In this document: positions 24,971-33,441 of the stretch, piece after piece
Layout: each line of letters begins with the position of its first letter
How positions within the stretch are numbered: the stretch's first letter is position 1
Assembly (NCBI GenBank): GCA_021298835.1
Contig: JAJTHG010000021.1
Location: 1-48,229, forward strand
Direction: 5' to 3'
DNA length: 48,229 nt
Origin: Gemmatimonadota bacterium
GTDB taxonomy: Bacteria; Gemmatimonadota; Gemmatimonadetes; Gemmatimonadales; Gemmatimonadaceae
The notes under the pieces: model-generated
Seen by the model: the letters and a program-made list of their open reading frames with translations, nothing else
Told to the model about the DNA's origin: nothing
Database searches by the model: none
Position numbers and translations under genes: made by a program

Positions 24971-26545
24971 ATGGGGATGCGCCTCGCCCTCCACCTTGCC
25001 GCCGCCGCCCTCGCCGGCGGCGCCGCCGCCACGGCCCCCCTTGCCGCCCAGCCCGCACGCGACCTCGCACGCGCCGTCCGCACCTGGCACGAGCCGCGTC
25101 AGGCGCAGATCGTCCGCGAGCTGGCCGGCCTGCTGGCGATCCCCAACCTCGCCAGCGACTCGGTGAACATCCGGCGCAACGCCGATACCCTCGTGGCGAT
25201 GCTCACGCGCCGCGGCTTCGCGGCCCGGCGGCTCGAGAACGGCCCGCACCCGCCGGCGGTCTTCGGCGAGCGCCGCACCCCGGGGGCCGCGCGCACGGTC
25301 GTCTTCTACATGCACTACGACGGCCAGCCGGTGACGCCGGCGCAGTGGACGACGCCGCCGTGGCAGCCGGTGCTGCGCACGCGCACGCTCGAGGCGGGCG
25401 GGCAGCCGATGCCCATTCCCGCCACCGGCCGCGTGGACGGCGAGGCGCGGCTCTACGCCCGCTCGGCCTCCGACGACAAGTCGCCGATCATCGCCCTGCT
25501 GGCGGCGCTCGACGCGCTGGACGCACTCGGACGCCGGCCGAGCGTGAACCTCAAGGTCTTCCTCGACGGCGAGGAGGAAGCCGGCTCGGAACACGTGCGC
25601 CCGCTGCTCGAGCGGCATCGCGACCTGTTCGCCGCGGACGCGTGGCTCTTCGGCGACGGCCCGGTGCACCAGAGCCGCGCGCCGCAGCTGGTCTTCGGGG
25701 TGCGCGGCGTGATCGGGGCCGAGCTCACCGTGTACGGGCCGCTCCGCGCGCTGCACAGCGGCCACTACGGCAACTGGGCGCCGAACCCCGCGATGCGGCT
25801 GGCGACGCTGCTCGCCGCGATGCGCTCGGACGACGGCGAGATCCGCATTCCCGGCTTCATGGACGACGTACGGCCGATCACCGCCGCCGAACGCGCCGCG
25901 GTGGCCCGGGTGCCGGACGTGGATGCGGCACTGCGGCGCGAACTCGGGCTGGCTGCCACGGAGGCGAACGACGCGCCGAGCCCGCTGCGCATCATGCTGC
26001 CGTCGCTCGACGTGCGAGGGCTCCGCAGCGGCGGCACCGGTGCCGAGGCGGCGAACGCGATCCCCACCGAGGCGACGGCCTCGCTGAGCTTCCGGCTCGT
26101 CCCCGACCAGTCGCCGGCACGGGTGCGGACGCTCGTCGAGGACTTCCTGCGGTCGCAGGGGTGGCACCTGGTGCCGCCGGGCGGTGCGACGCTCGCCGAA
26201 CGGCTCGCGCACCCGAAGCTCGCGACGCTCGCGTGGGGCGACGGCTACCCCGCGCTCCGCACGTCGCTCGATGCGCCGGTCTCGCGCGCGCTCGCGGCGG
26301 TGGCCACCGAGGCGCTCGGGCAGCCGCCGGTGCTCATGCCGACCCTCGGCGGGTCGCTGCCGATGCACGACTTCGCCGACGTGCTGCGGGTGCCGCTGAT
26401 CGTGGTGCCGATCGTGAACCACGACAACCGCCAGCACGCCGCCGACGAGAACCTGCGGCTGCAGAACCTGTGGGACGGGATCGAGCTCTATGCCGCGATC
26501 GTCGCGCGGCTCGGCGCGGCGTGGCCGGCGACGCCGCTGCCCTGA
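24971..26545 (+). CDS. Secreted M20-family metallopeptidase
   Basis: This is a 524-residue protein with a signal peptide ('LALHLAAAALAGGAAATAPL'); ATG 24977 is an equally good start. M20 zinc-site motifs are intact: 'VVFYMHYDGQPV' (first His ~115), 'RSASDDKSPIIALLAAL' (bridging Asp ~168) and 'LDGEEEAGSEH' (catalytic Glu and metal Glu ~201), with 'GDGPVHQSRAP' next. The dimerisation/lid domain has 'HSGHYGNWAPNP', and near the C-terminus 'GGSLPMHDFADVL' and 'NHDNRQHAADENLRL' supply the final His. It resembles dipeptidases and cytosolic-nonspecific-type peptidases, here periplasmic, so it likely trims dipeptides. The stop is 13 bases from the convergent prepilin gene stop. Confidence 0.94.
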   Translation: MGMRLALHLAAAALAGGAAATAPLAAQPARDLARAVRTWHEPRQAQIVRELAGLLAIPNLASDSVNIRRNADTLVAMLTRRGFAARRLENGPHPPAVFGERRTPGAARTVVFYMHYDGQPVTPAQWTTPPWQPVLRTRTLEAGGQPMPIPATGRVDGEARLYARSASDDKSPIIALLAALDALDALGRRPSVNLKVFLDGEEEAGSEHVRPLLERHRDLFAADAWLFGDGPVHQSRAPQLVFGVRGVIGAELTVYGPLRALHSGHYGNWAPNPAMRLATLLAAMRSDDGEIRIPGFMDDVRPITAAERAAVARVPDVDAALRRELGLAATEANDAPSPLRIMLPSLDVRGLRSGGTGAEAANAIPTEATASLSFRLVPDQSPARVRTLVEDFLRSQGWHLVPPGGATLAERLAHPKLATLAWGDGYPALRTSLDAPVSRALAAVATEALGQPPVLMPTLGGSLPMHDFADVLRVPLIVVPIVNHDNRQHAADENLRLQNLWDGIELYAAIVARLGAAWPATPLP

Positions 26546-26558
26546 GCCCCCCGGGGCG

Positions 26559-27248
26559 TCAGCAGGGGATGCGGGCGCAGCGGGAGTTGGGGCGGCAGAT
26601 GGAATCCTGCGAGACGGTGCGGTTGCGGAAGGTCACGGGGTCCGTGATGAAGATCCAGCGGTTGGGGGCCCCCTCCGTGCCTTCCTCCGTCACGGTGACG
26701 CCCGACATCACGCCGACGAGGCGGCCGAGGCCCACGGACGCCTGTTCGTCCACCAGCGCGATGCGGCCGTAGGCGCCCTGCGTCTCGGTGATCGCGCGGA
26801 TGGTGTCGGTGACGGTGAACGGGAAGTCGATGCACCAGACGCCCCAGAACCGCCATCGGGGGATCGTGCGCGAGCCGGTGCGGAGCACGCGCGTCTCGGT
26901 GTTGACGGCGGTGCGCAGCGGCGTCCACTGCAGGGTGTAGCCGTTGCGGGTGCGCTGGTCGAACCACAGCCGCACGGGCAGGGAGTCCGCGAGCCACGGC
27001 GGCGTGACCCCCGGCGCCGCGTCCGCGAAGACGGCGGAGTCGGGTTCGGCGCAGGGGGCGGCGCCGGCCGCGCAGACCCGGTTGATGGCGATCCGCAACT
27101 CCGCGAGGTGCGCCTGCACGGCGGCCGCGCGCGCCCGCTGGCGCGCCGTCAGCACCGACGGCAGGGCGACGCCGGCCAGGATGCCGACCAGCGCCAGGAC
27201 GATGATCAGCTCGACGAGCGTCCATCCGGACCGGCGGCTCAGCGGCAT
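26559..27248 (-). CDS. Type IV prepilin-like protein
   Basis: This is a 229-residue protein with a class III (prepilin) signal: a short basic leader, then G-W-T-L-V-E-L-I-I-V. The Glu stands at +5 and a hydrophobic helix 'IIVLALVGILAGVALP' follows; Trp replaces the usual Phe at +1. The C-terminal part is a beta-rich globular domain with several Cys ('RVCAAGAAPCAEPD', 'DSICRPNSRCARIPC') that could form disulfides. It probably is a minor pilin or type II secretion pseudopilin. No assembly ATPase or peptidase is nearby, so it would depend on machinery encoded elsewhere. It overlaps the upstream small membrane protein gene by 10 bases. Confidence 0.88.
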   Translation of the reverse strand: MPLSRRSGWTLVELIIVLALVGILAGVALPSVLTARQRARAAAVQAHLAELRIAINRVCAAGAAPCAEPDSAVFADAAPGVTPPWLADSLPVRLWFDQRTRNGYTLQWTPLRTAVNTETRVLRTGSRTIPRWRFWGVWCIDFPFTVTDTIRAITETQGAYGRIALVDEQASVGLGRLVGVMSGVTVTEEGTEGAPNRWIFITDPVTFRNRTVSQDSICRPNSRCARIPC

Positions 27249-27781
27249 GGTTGGCTCACGACGGACACGGCGTCTCCCACGAATTCCTCGATGCGCTCCG
27301 ACGAACGATACGTCAGGATCGTGCTCCCGTCACGGGCGACGAGCTCGTACTCGTCGTCGGGCCGCTTGACGTAGCCGATGCCGAGCAGCGGATCGCCCGC
27401 GACGGCGAGCGTGGCCGGCAGGTCGCCGTGGGTGCGGGCGAACTTGTCCACCAGCCGCGCCTGTGCGGCGAGGCGCAGCCGGAGTTCGGCGAGGCGCTGC
27501 TCGCGGCAGCGCAGGGGATCGACGATCGGGGGCTGCAGCCGGTCCCACGCGATGACCCACGTCACGGCGCACAGCACCACGAGCACGGCGGCGATCGCCA
27601 GCTTGGCGAGGTTCCGGGATGCCGGCGGCAGGGGCTTCGGGGCGTTCCGTTCGTCCTCGGCCCGCAGGACCTCGAACTCCGCGACGAGGTCATCGACAAC
27701 CTGCTGCGACGAGGACGTGCGGCGCGGCGTCACCGCGATGTTCCGCGGCGGCGTCGGGCGCTTCCTCGGGGCATTGGCCAT
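27239..27781 (-). CDS. Single-pass membrane protein upstream of prepilin
   Basis: This is a 180-residue protein. A basic Pro-rich N-terminus is followed by one membrane helix at ~62-82 ('AIAAVLVVLCAVTWVIAW'), then a helical stretch 'CREQRLAELRLRLAAQARLV' and a small beta-rich end ('GYVKRPDDEYELVARDGST', 'ILTYRSSERIEEF'). I do not recognise the family. Its layout of cytoplasmic tail, anchor and periplasmic coiled coil plus small domain, and its coupling to the prepilin gene, fit an accessory pilus or secretion component. It starts 14 bases after the spermidine-synthase-like gene stop. Confidence 0.75.
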   Translation of the reverse strand: MANAPRKRPTPPRNIAVTPRRTSSSQQVVDDLVAEFEVLRAEDERNAPKPLPPASRNLAKLAIAAVLVVLCAVTWVIAWDRLQPPIVDPLRCREQRLAELRLRLAAQARLVDKFARTHGDLPATLAVAGDPLLGIGYVKRPDDEYELVARDGSTILTYRSSERIEEFVGDAVSVVSQPCR

Positions 27782-27795
27782 TTAGACCGCGCTCG

Positions 27796-30700
27796 TCAGC
27801 CCGCCTGTTTCGCGGCCCGGAGGTAGCTCTTGAGCAGCAGCGTCCGCGCGTCTTCGCGCGTCGCCGCCGGCGTGAGAAGGTCGAGCAGCCGCTCGGCACC
27901 GGCCGCGTCGCCGGTGCGGAGCCGCGCGACCACGCCCCCGTGCCGCAGCGCGGCCGGATCCACCCAGGCGCGCCCCGCCCGCTGCTCGCGCTCGAGCAGC
28001 GCGGAGGCCCGCGCCGCGGTGGCGAAGTCGAGCGTCCCGAGGCCGTGCAGGAAATCCACGGCGGCGCGCGGGGCGTCCGGCGCGCGCGTCCGGTCGAGGT
28101 ACGTGCGCACGCGCCCGAACCACGCCTCGTCCACCACGCCCGACGAGGCACCGTGCAGCGAGCCGTCCACGAAGGACAGCGTGTTCGCCCACAGCCGCCA
28201 GTCGGCCGGTGGGCGGCCCGCGGCGAGGATGGTCTCGAACTGCTGTGCCTCCCACGCCGAGGTGGGTACGGCGGTGAAGGCGGAACCGCCGAGCGAGTCC
28301 ACCGGGCGGCCGGCGAGCAGGGCGCGCACCCGCTCGGCGTAGGCGCCCTTCATGAGGCGCGGCATCTCGGCCGGCGCCTGCTGCACCCCGGGCAGGCCGC
28401 GGCGCGTGTCGGAGAGCAGCGAGATGACGTCGAAGCGGTCGGACGCGGTGCCGATGAACCCGGCGGCCCGCGTGCGCAGGAAGCGCGCCTTCTCGGCCCC
28501 GAGGTCCACGACCGGGTAGTAGTCCGAGTTGACCGTCCGCCAGGTGTCGAGCAACGGGGCGAGGACGGCCCGGTCGGCGATGCGGGTCGCCTCGAAGGCC
28601 TGCGGCGTGAGCGGGTAGTTGCGCGCGAGGTCCTCGCGGATCCCCGGGGCGCCGACGATCGACCAGTCGGGATTCGAGAGCGGCCGCATCGAGGCGATGA
28701 TCAGCAGGTCGGCCCCCGACGCCGCGTGCACGACGTAGTACGGGAAGTTGCGGTGCACGGCGGCGAGCACCGAGAGCACGAGCAGGTCGCTCGTCTCGTA
28801 CGCCTGGAGCCACTGTCCGAGCACGCCGTCGGGGGCCATCGAGGCCCGCACCCGCCGGTAGAACTCGTCGGTGAAGAGGCCGGCGACGCCGCTGACCCAC
28901 GGGTTCGAGGGCTCGGAGAGGATCAGGTCGTACTTCTCGCGCGAGGCGGCGAAGACCGACTTGGCGTCGTCGATGACGAACGCGTGGCGCGGATCCTCGA
29001 AGACGCGCCGGTTGGCGGGATGGAAGATGCGCGAGCCGTCCACCATGCGCGGCTCGATCTCGATCGTCGTGACCTTGGCGACGGTGGGCGAGCCGAGCAG
29101 CACGTGGCCGGAGATGCCGGAGCCCTGCCCGATGTTCGCCACCGACTTCGCCTCGGGGCGGTAGGCCAGCGTCAGCAGCGGCAGCAGCGTCTGCGCGGCC
29201 TGGTCGCCGGAGACGCCGGTGACGGGGGCGGTGCCGGTGAAGGGCTGGAGCCACGACTCGTTGAGCGAGGCGTCGGGCTTGCCGTTGGTGAGCAGCGAGC
29301 GGCTCAGGCCGCGCGTGTTGCGCAGCCCGCCCACCGAGGCGGTGCGGCCGTCGGTGTAGTAGATCGTCGTCCAGCCGTCGCCGGCGCTCCGCAGCTGGCC
29401 GTGGCGGAAGACGCCGCTGGTGAGCAGCAGCGTGTCGAAGCGCACGGTCGTGGCGACGAGCGCGAGGCCGGCCAGCGCCACGCCGCCCGCGACGGCGAGG
29501 GTGCGCGGCGCGCGCGCCGTGCCGGCCACGCCGGCGAGCAGCAGGAGGCCGAAGGCGATGTCCACGCCGGCCCCCGCGACCTGCAGCCACTTGAGCCCCA
29601 GCAGCGGCATCAGCACCAGGCCGGCGGCCGCCGCGCCGAGGATCGAGCCGAGCGTGTTGACGGCGTACACCGAGCCGATCGCACGCTCGCCGGCACCGTT
29701 GGCCAGCAGGACGCGCGTGATGAGCGGCAGCGTGATGCCGGCGCAGAACGTCGCCGGCAGCATGACCGCGAGCGAGAAGACGTACTTGGCCGTCGTGAAG
29801 AAGCGCCAGCCCTGCTCGGTGGCGGTGATCCCCTGCAGGAGCGCCGACTGCCACGCGAACGACTGCAGGTACAGCGGCATCGTCGCCATGGCGAGGAGCC
29901 CCATGACCACCTGCACGACGCCGAGCGTGCGCACGGGGTCCTCGAAGCGGTCGGCCCGCGTGCGGACCCAGAAGGCGCCGAGGGCGAGCCCGAGGATGAA
30001 GGCCGAGAGCATGAGCTCGAACGAGTGCGTGGCGCTCCCGAGCACGAGCGAGAGCATGCGGATCCACGCGATCTCGTAGATGAACGAGGCGGCGGCGGTG
30101 CCGAAGGCGACGGCGAGGAGCGTGCGCGAGAGCGCGGTGGGCGCCCCGGCCCCCGTCGGCGCCTCGGCCGCCGCCGCGGGGGCTCCCGCCTCGCCCGCCT
30201 CCCCGTCCTGCATGCGGCGCACGCGCAGCGCCACGATGACGATGCCGGCGACGAGCAGGTTCAGCATCGCCGCCGCGAGCAGCGTGCCGGGCAGCCCTGC
30301 CTCGTCGATCAGGTAGAACCCGGCGAGCAGCACCCCGCCCGCGGCACCCAGCGAGTTGGCGAAGTAGAGCAGCGACAGCACCCGGCCCGCGCGGGCGTCG
30401 CCCTGCGCGCGCACGAGGCGCAGCACCCCCGCGCTCATGAGCGGAAACGTGGTGCCGAGCAGGATGGACTGCGGCAGGATCAGCAGCGCGGCGATCGCCC
30501 ACTTGACGATGTCCACCGCCACCAGCGAGCCGAGCGAGGGAAAGACGTGGTCGTACGCCCAGCCGGTGACGGCGCCGTAGGTGTCGTGGAAGACGAGCCC
30601 GATGACGCCGCAGGCGAGCTCGATCGCGGCGTACCAGAAGAGCGGCTGCTTGACCGTCTCCGACCGGCGGCCGACGAGCGTCGCGCCGAGCGACATGCCG

Positions 30701-30840
30701 CCCAGGAAGATCACCAACACGATGATCTGCGCGTACGCGCTGTGGCCGACGAAGAGCCCGAGGTAGCGGCTCCAGATCGACTCGTAGATCAGGCCGGCAG
30801 CGCCGGAGAGGATGAAGACGGCGTACAGCAGCAGCGCCAT
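27796..30840 (-). CDS. Fused polytopic membrane / spermidine synthase-like protein
   Basis: The ATG read from 30840 ('MALLLYAVFILSGAAGLIYE') gives 1014 residues; longer frames upstream are not protein-like. There are two sets of membrane helices. Both begin with the motif S-G-A-A-G-L-I-Y-E-S-I-W or S-F-I-Y-E-I-A-W, typical of fused MFS/spermidine-synthase proteins, separated by an Ala/Gly/Pro linker ('EAGEAGAPAAAAEAP'). The soluble part has an aminopropyltransferase-like Rossmann core: 'SVANIGQGSGISGHVLLGS', 'VTTIEIEPRMVDGSRIF', 'VIDDAKSVFAASREKYDLI' and 'LSEPSNPWVSGVAGLFTDEF'. The acidic Gly-rich loop is 'GQGSGIS' instead of 'GGGDG', so classical polyamine synthesis is doubtful. A C-terminal helical region of ~250 residues completes it. 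It heads a three-gene operon. Confidence 0.9.
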   Translation of the reverse strand: MALLLYAVFILSGAAGLIYESIWSRYLGLFVGHSAYAQIIVLVIFLGGMSLGATLVGRRSETVKQPLFWYAAIELACGVIGLVFHDTYGAVTGWAYDHVFPSLGSLVAVDIVKWAIAALLILPQSILLGTTFPLMSAGVLRLVRAQGDARAGRVLSLLYFANSLGAAGGVLLAGFYLIDEAGLPGTLLAAAMLNLLVAGIVIVALRVRRMQDGEAGEAGAPAAAAEAPTGAGAPTALSRTLLAVAFGTAAASFIYEIAWIRMLSLVLGSATHSFELMLSAFILGLALGAFWVRTRADRFEDPVRTLGVVQVVMGLLAMATMPLYLQSFAWQSALLQGITATEQGWRFFTTAKYVFSLAVMLPATFCAGITLPLITRVLLANGAGERAIGSVYAVNTLGSILGAAAAGLVLMPLLGLKWLQVAGAGVDIAFGLLLLAGVAGTARAPRTLAVAGGVALAGLALVATTVRFDTLLLTSGVFRHGQLRSAGDGWTTIYYTDGRTASVGGLRNTRGLSRSLLTNGKPDASLNESWLQPFTGTAPVTGVSGDQAAQTLLPLLTLAYRPEAKSVANIGQGSGISGHVLLGSPTVAKVTTIEIEPRMVDGSRIFHPANRRVFEDPRHAFVIDDAKSVFAASREKYDLILSEPSNPWVSGVAGLFTDEFYRRVRASMAPDGVLGQWLQAYETSDLLVLSVLAAVHRNFPYYVVHAASGADLLIIASMRPLSNPDWSIVGAPGIREDLARNYPLTPQAFEATRIADRAVLAPLLDTWRTVNSDYYPVVDLGAEKARFLRTRAAGFIGTASDRFDVISLLSDTRRGLPGVQQAPAEMPRLMKGAYAERVRALLAGRPVDSLGGSAFTAVPTSAWEAQQFETILAAGRPPADWRLWANTLSFVDGSLHGASSGVVDEAWFGRVRTYLDRTRAPDAPRAAVDFLHGLGTLDFATAARASALLEREQRAGRAWVDPAALRHGGVVARLRTGDAAGAERLLDLLTPAATREDARTLLLKSYLRAAKQAG

Positions 30841-31043
30841 GGGGTGGCTTCGGAGGCTGAGGCGGAGAAGGCAGGGACGTCCGGGGAGAAGGACGACCGA
30901 AAGGGGGCGGGGTTGCACGTGCCGCTGCGAGCCGCCTGCGGCCGACCGCGACTCCCCCAATCTGGCACCGGCGCGCGACAAGCCGTCACGCGGGAGGCCG
31001 CGCGTCGAAACAGGCGCGGCGCGCTAGTACCACGTGGTTCAAA

Positions 31044-31059
31044 GCAAGCACTCACTTGC
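31044..31059. promoter_or_regulatory. Operator 1 upstream of the efflux regulator
   Basis: GCAAG and CTTGC flank a 6-base spacer. It shares the CAAG-N6-CTTG pattern with the second site; the centres are 28 bp apart. Confidence 0.65.
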
Positions 31060-31070
31060 GGCAGAAATCG

Positions 31071-31088
31071 TGCAAGCATATACTTGCA
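31071..31088. promoter_or_regulatory. Operator 2 overlapping the tetR start
   Basis: TGCAAG and CTTGCA flank the spacer CATATA, a perfect 6+6 palindrome ending at the first base of ATG 31088. This is a likely autorepression site for the TetR protein and hence for the whole efflux operon. Confidence 0.72.
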
Positions 31089-31768
31089 TGCACATGGCCA
31101 CCACAGCACCCGACACCGGCACCCACGCTCCCCCCCTCCGCGAGCGGATCGCGGAGGCAGCGGCCAAGGTGTACGGCGAGTTCGGATTCCGCGGCGCGAC
31201 GACGCGGCGCATCGCCGAAGAGGCGGGCGTCAACGAGGTCACGCTCTTCCGCACCTTCGGCTCGAAGGCGGCGCTGATCGTCGAGGTGCTCGAGCGGCAG
31301 GTCGGCGCGGGCCTTCGCGTCGAGCTCCCCGAGACCCCGCGCCACCCCGGTCGCGAGCTGCTGCACTGGGCCCGCAGCTACCACGGCCATGTCCGCGAGC
31401 GCCGCGGGCTCATCATGCAGTCCATGGGCGAGATCGGGGAGCATCCCGAGGTCCTCTCGCCCATGTGCAAGGCGCGCGACCGCGAGTTCGTCGTGCTCTG
31501 CGCCTACCTCGATCGCCTCCGCGATGCCGGGCACGCCACGCGCCCCTACGACACGGTCACCGTCGCCGCGATGCTGAGCGGCACGCTCTTCTCCGATGCC
31601 GTCGGCCGCGAGCTCTTCCCCGGCACGTATCCCGCCGATCCGGCGCAGGCGGTGGTCGCCTACGTCGAGCTCACGCTGCGCGCGCTCGGCGTGGCGGACC
31701 CCGTGCCGTCGGCCGAGCACGCCGGCGCGCCCTGTTCGGCGACACCGTCCTCCATCGGGCCGTCCTGA
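31088..31768 (+). CDS. TetR-family regulator of RND efflux operon
   Basis: This is a 226-residue protein from ATG 31088 (ATG 31094 is equally possible). The helix-turn-helix is textbook: 'LRERIAEAAAKVYGEFGFRG' then 'ATTRRIAEEAGVNEVTLFRT' and 'FGSKAALIVEVLERQV'. The ligand domain includes 'MQSMGEIGEHPEVLSPM' and 'TVAAMLSGTLFSDAVGREL'. Two CAAG-N6-CTTG palindromes precede it. Its TGA overlaps the ATG of the channel gene (TGATG), so it is the first gene of the pump operon. It likely lifts repression when a pump substrate binds. Confidence 0.94.
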   Translation: MHMATTAPDTGTHAPPLRERIAEAAAKVYGEFGFRGATTRRIAEEAGVNEVTLFRTFGSKAALIVEVLERQVGAGLRVELPETPRHPGRELLHWARSYHGHVRERRGLIMQSMGEIGEHPEVLSPMCKARDREFVVLCAYLDRLRDAGHATRPYDTVTVAAMLSGTLFSDAVGRELFPGTYPADPAQAVVAYVELTLRALGVADPVPSAEHAGAPCSATPSSIGPS

Positions 31769-33423
31769 TGCGTCTCGTCCACGCCGTCCGTCGTCCCGCG
31801 ACCGCCCTCGCGACGGTCGCGACCGTCTGGTGCGCTCCCCTCTCGGCGCAGGGGCCCGTCGCCCCGGCCGCCTCGGCCTCGCGCGCCCTCACGCTCGACG
31901 AGGCGCTCGCCCTCGCGACGCGCACCTCCGAGGCCCTCGCGATCGCGCAGAGCGCCGTGCGGCGCGCCGACGGGCAGTACCTCTCCGCCCGCTCGCAGCT
32001 GCTGCCGCAGGTCAACGGCACCGTCAGCTACCAGCGCCAGCTGCAGAACCAGTTCGCGGCGATCGCCGCGGCGGCCGCGCGCAACTCGAGCGGCTCGGGG
32101 AGCGGAACGGGCACCGGAACGGGTACCGGAACGGGTACCGGAACGGGCGGCTCCGGCGACGGGACGGCGGCGTTCACGCGCGTCTTCGCCTCGCCGAACA
32201 ACGTCGTGCTGGGCGTCACGGCCCAGCAGACCGTCTTCGCCGCCGGTCGCGTCACCGCCGGCACGGCGGCGGCCGCCGCCGGCCGCCGTGCGGCGACGCT
32301 GGGCCTCACGACCACAGCCGCCCAGGTGCAGTACGACGTCGCGCAGGCCTACTTCGACGCCGCCGTCGCCGACCAACTGCTGGCGATCGCCGATTCCTCG
32401 CTCGGCCAGGCCGAGCGTGCGCTGCGGCAGACGACCCTCGCGCGCCAGGTGGGGACCTCGGCCGAGTTCGACCTGCTCCGGGCCCGCGTCGCGCGCGACA
32501 ACCTGCGGCCGCAGGTGTACGGGGCGCTCACGCAGCGCGACGCCGCCTTCGCGCGGCTCAAGGCGCTGCTCAACTTCCCGCTCGACGCGCCGTTGACCCT
32601 CGCCACGCCGGTCACGGAACCCGATACCGCGACGATCGCGCGCGCCGTCGCCGCCGATCTCGCGGCGCTGCGGGCGCAGGCGGCGGCGGTGACGACCGTC
32701 CCCGTGGGCGACACCGCGGCCGCGTCGCGGCTCGCGGTGCGGCAGGCGGGCGAGAACGTCATCGCGCAGCGGTACCTGCTCTCGGCGGCGCGCGCGGCGC
32801 GCTATCCGGCGATCCAGATCAGCACGAACTACCAGCGCTTCGCCTATCCCGACGACGCCGGCCGCGGCTGGACGGACTACTTCCCCAACTGGACCGTCGC
32901 GGCGGGGCTCTCGGTGCCGATCTTCACGGGCCGGCGCATCACCGGCGACGTCGAGGTGGCCCGGGCGAATCTCGTGGACGCCGAGCAGCGCTTCCAGCAG
33001 GTGCGCGAGGGGGCGTCCATCGAGGCGCGGCAGGCGGTCAACGAGCTCAGGCAGGCGCAGGCCTCGTACCTCTCGTCGCTCGGCACCGACGAACAGGCGG
33101 CGCGCGCCTACCGGATCGCCGAGGTGCGCTACGCCGAGGGCGTCTCGACGCAGCTCGAGCTGATCGAGACGCGCAACCAACTGGCCCAGGCGCGCGCGAA
33201 CCGCGTCACGGCGGCGCGGACGCTGGCACTGGCGCAGCTCCGGCTGCGGCTGCTCAAGGACCTGCCGCTCGGCGCGGGCGGCGGGATGCCCGCCGCCGCC
33301 GGGGCGGCCGGGACGATGCCGCTCGCCCCCGCCGGCGGGGCCGGCGCGGGCGCCGGCGCGGGCGGGCGGCCGGCCGGCGGCGCGGCCACCGGCCCGGTGG
33401 CGAACCTGCAGGGCTCGAACTGA
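31768..33423 (+). CDS. TolC-like outer-membrane efflux channel
   Basis: This is a 551-residue outer-membrane factor. The signal peptide ends near 'APLSAQG', and the first helix is 'ALTLDEALALATRTSEALAI'. Two outer-membrane-efflux repeats are evident: 'RSQLLPQVNGTVSYQRQLQ'...'VQYDVAQAYFDAAVADQLL' and 'AARYPAIQISTNYQRFAY'...'ASIEARQAVNELRQAQASYL', plus 'YRIAEVRYAEGVSTQLELIE'. Between the first pair of barrel strands lies an unusual Ser/Gly/Thr run encoded by a 12-bp minisatellite (32104-32151), placed where a surface loop would be. The C-terminal tail is Ala/Gly/Pro rich and disordered. The partners are the two genes that follow. Confidence 0.93.
   Translation: MRLVHAVRRPATALATVATVWCAPLSAQGPVAPAASASRALTLDEALALATRTSEALAIAQSAVRRADGQYLSARSQLLPQVNGTVSYQRQLQNQFAAIAAAAARNSSGSGSGTGTGTGTGTGTGTGGSGDGTAAFTRVFASPNNVVLGVTAQQTVFAAGRVTAGTAAAAAGRRAATLGLTTTAAQVQYDVAQAYFDAAVADQLLAIADSSLGQAERALRQTTLARQVGTSAEFDLLRARVARDNLRPQVYGALTQRDAAFARLKALLNFPLDAPLTLATPVTEPDTATIARAVAADLAALRAQAAAVTTVPVGDTAAASRLAVRQAGENVIAQRYLLSAARAARYPAIQISTNYQRFAYPDDAGRGWTDYFPNWTVAAGLSVPIFTGRRITGDVEVARANLVDAEQRFQQVREGASIEARQAVNELRQAQASYLSSLGTDEQAARAYRIAEVRYAEGVSTQLELIETRNQLAQARANRVTAARTLALAQLRLRLLKDLPLGAGGGMPAAAGAAGTMPLAPAGGAGAGAGAGGRPAGGAATGPVANLQGSN
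32104..32151 (+). repeat. 12-bp minisatellite in the efflux channel gene
   Basis: Unit GGAACGGG(T/C)ACC is present three times plus a diverged fourth copy, encoding Gly-Thr repeats in frame. A multiple of three bases means copy changes keep the frame and alter loop length only. Confidence 0.85.
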
Positions 33424-33441
33424 CACCGAGGCATACCGATC

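Noticed and set aside
27619..31767. Very long plus-strand open frame extending upstream of the efflux channel
   Set aside because: It is antisense to the spermidine-synthase-like gene and only becomes protein-like at the channel's own ATG 31768.
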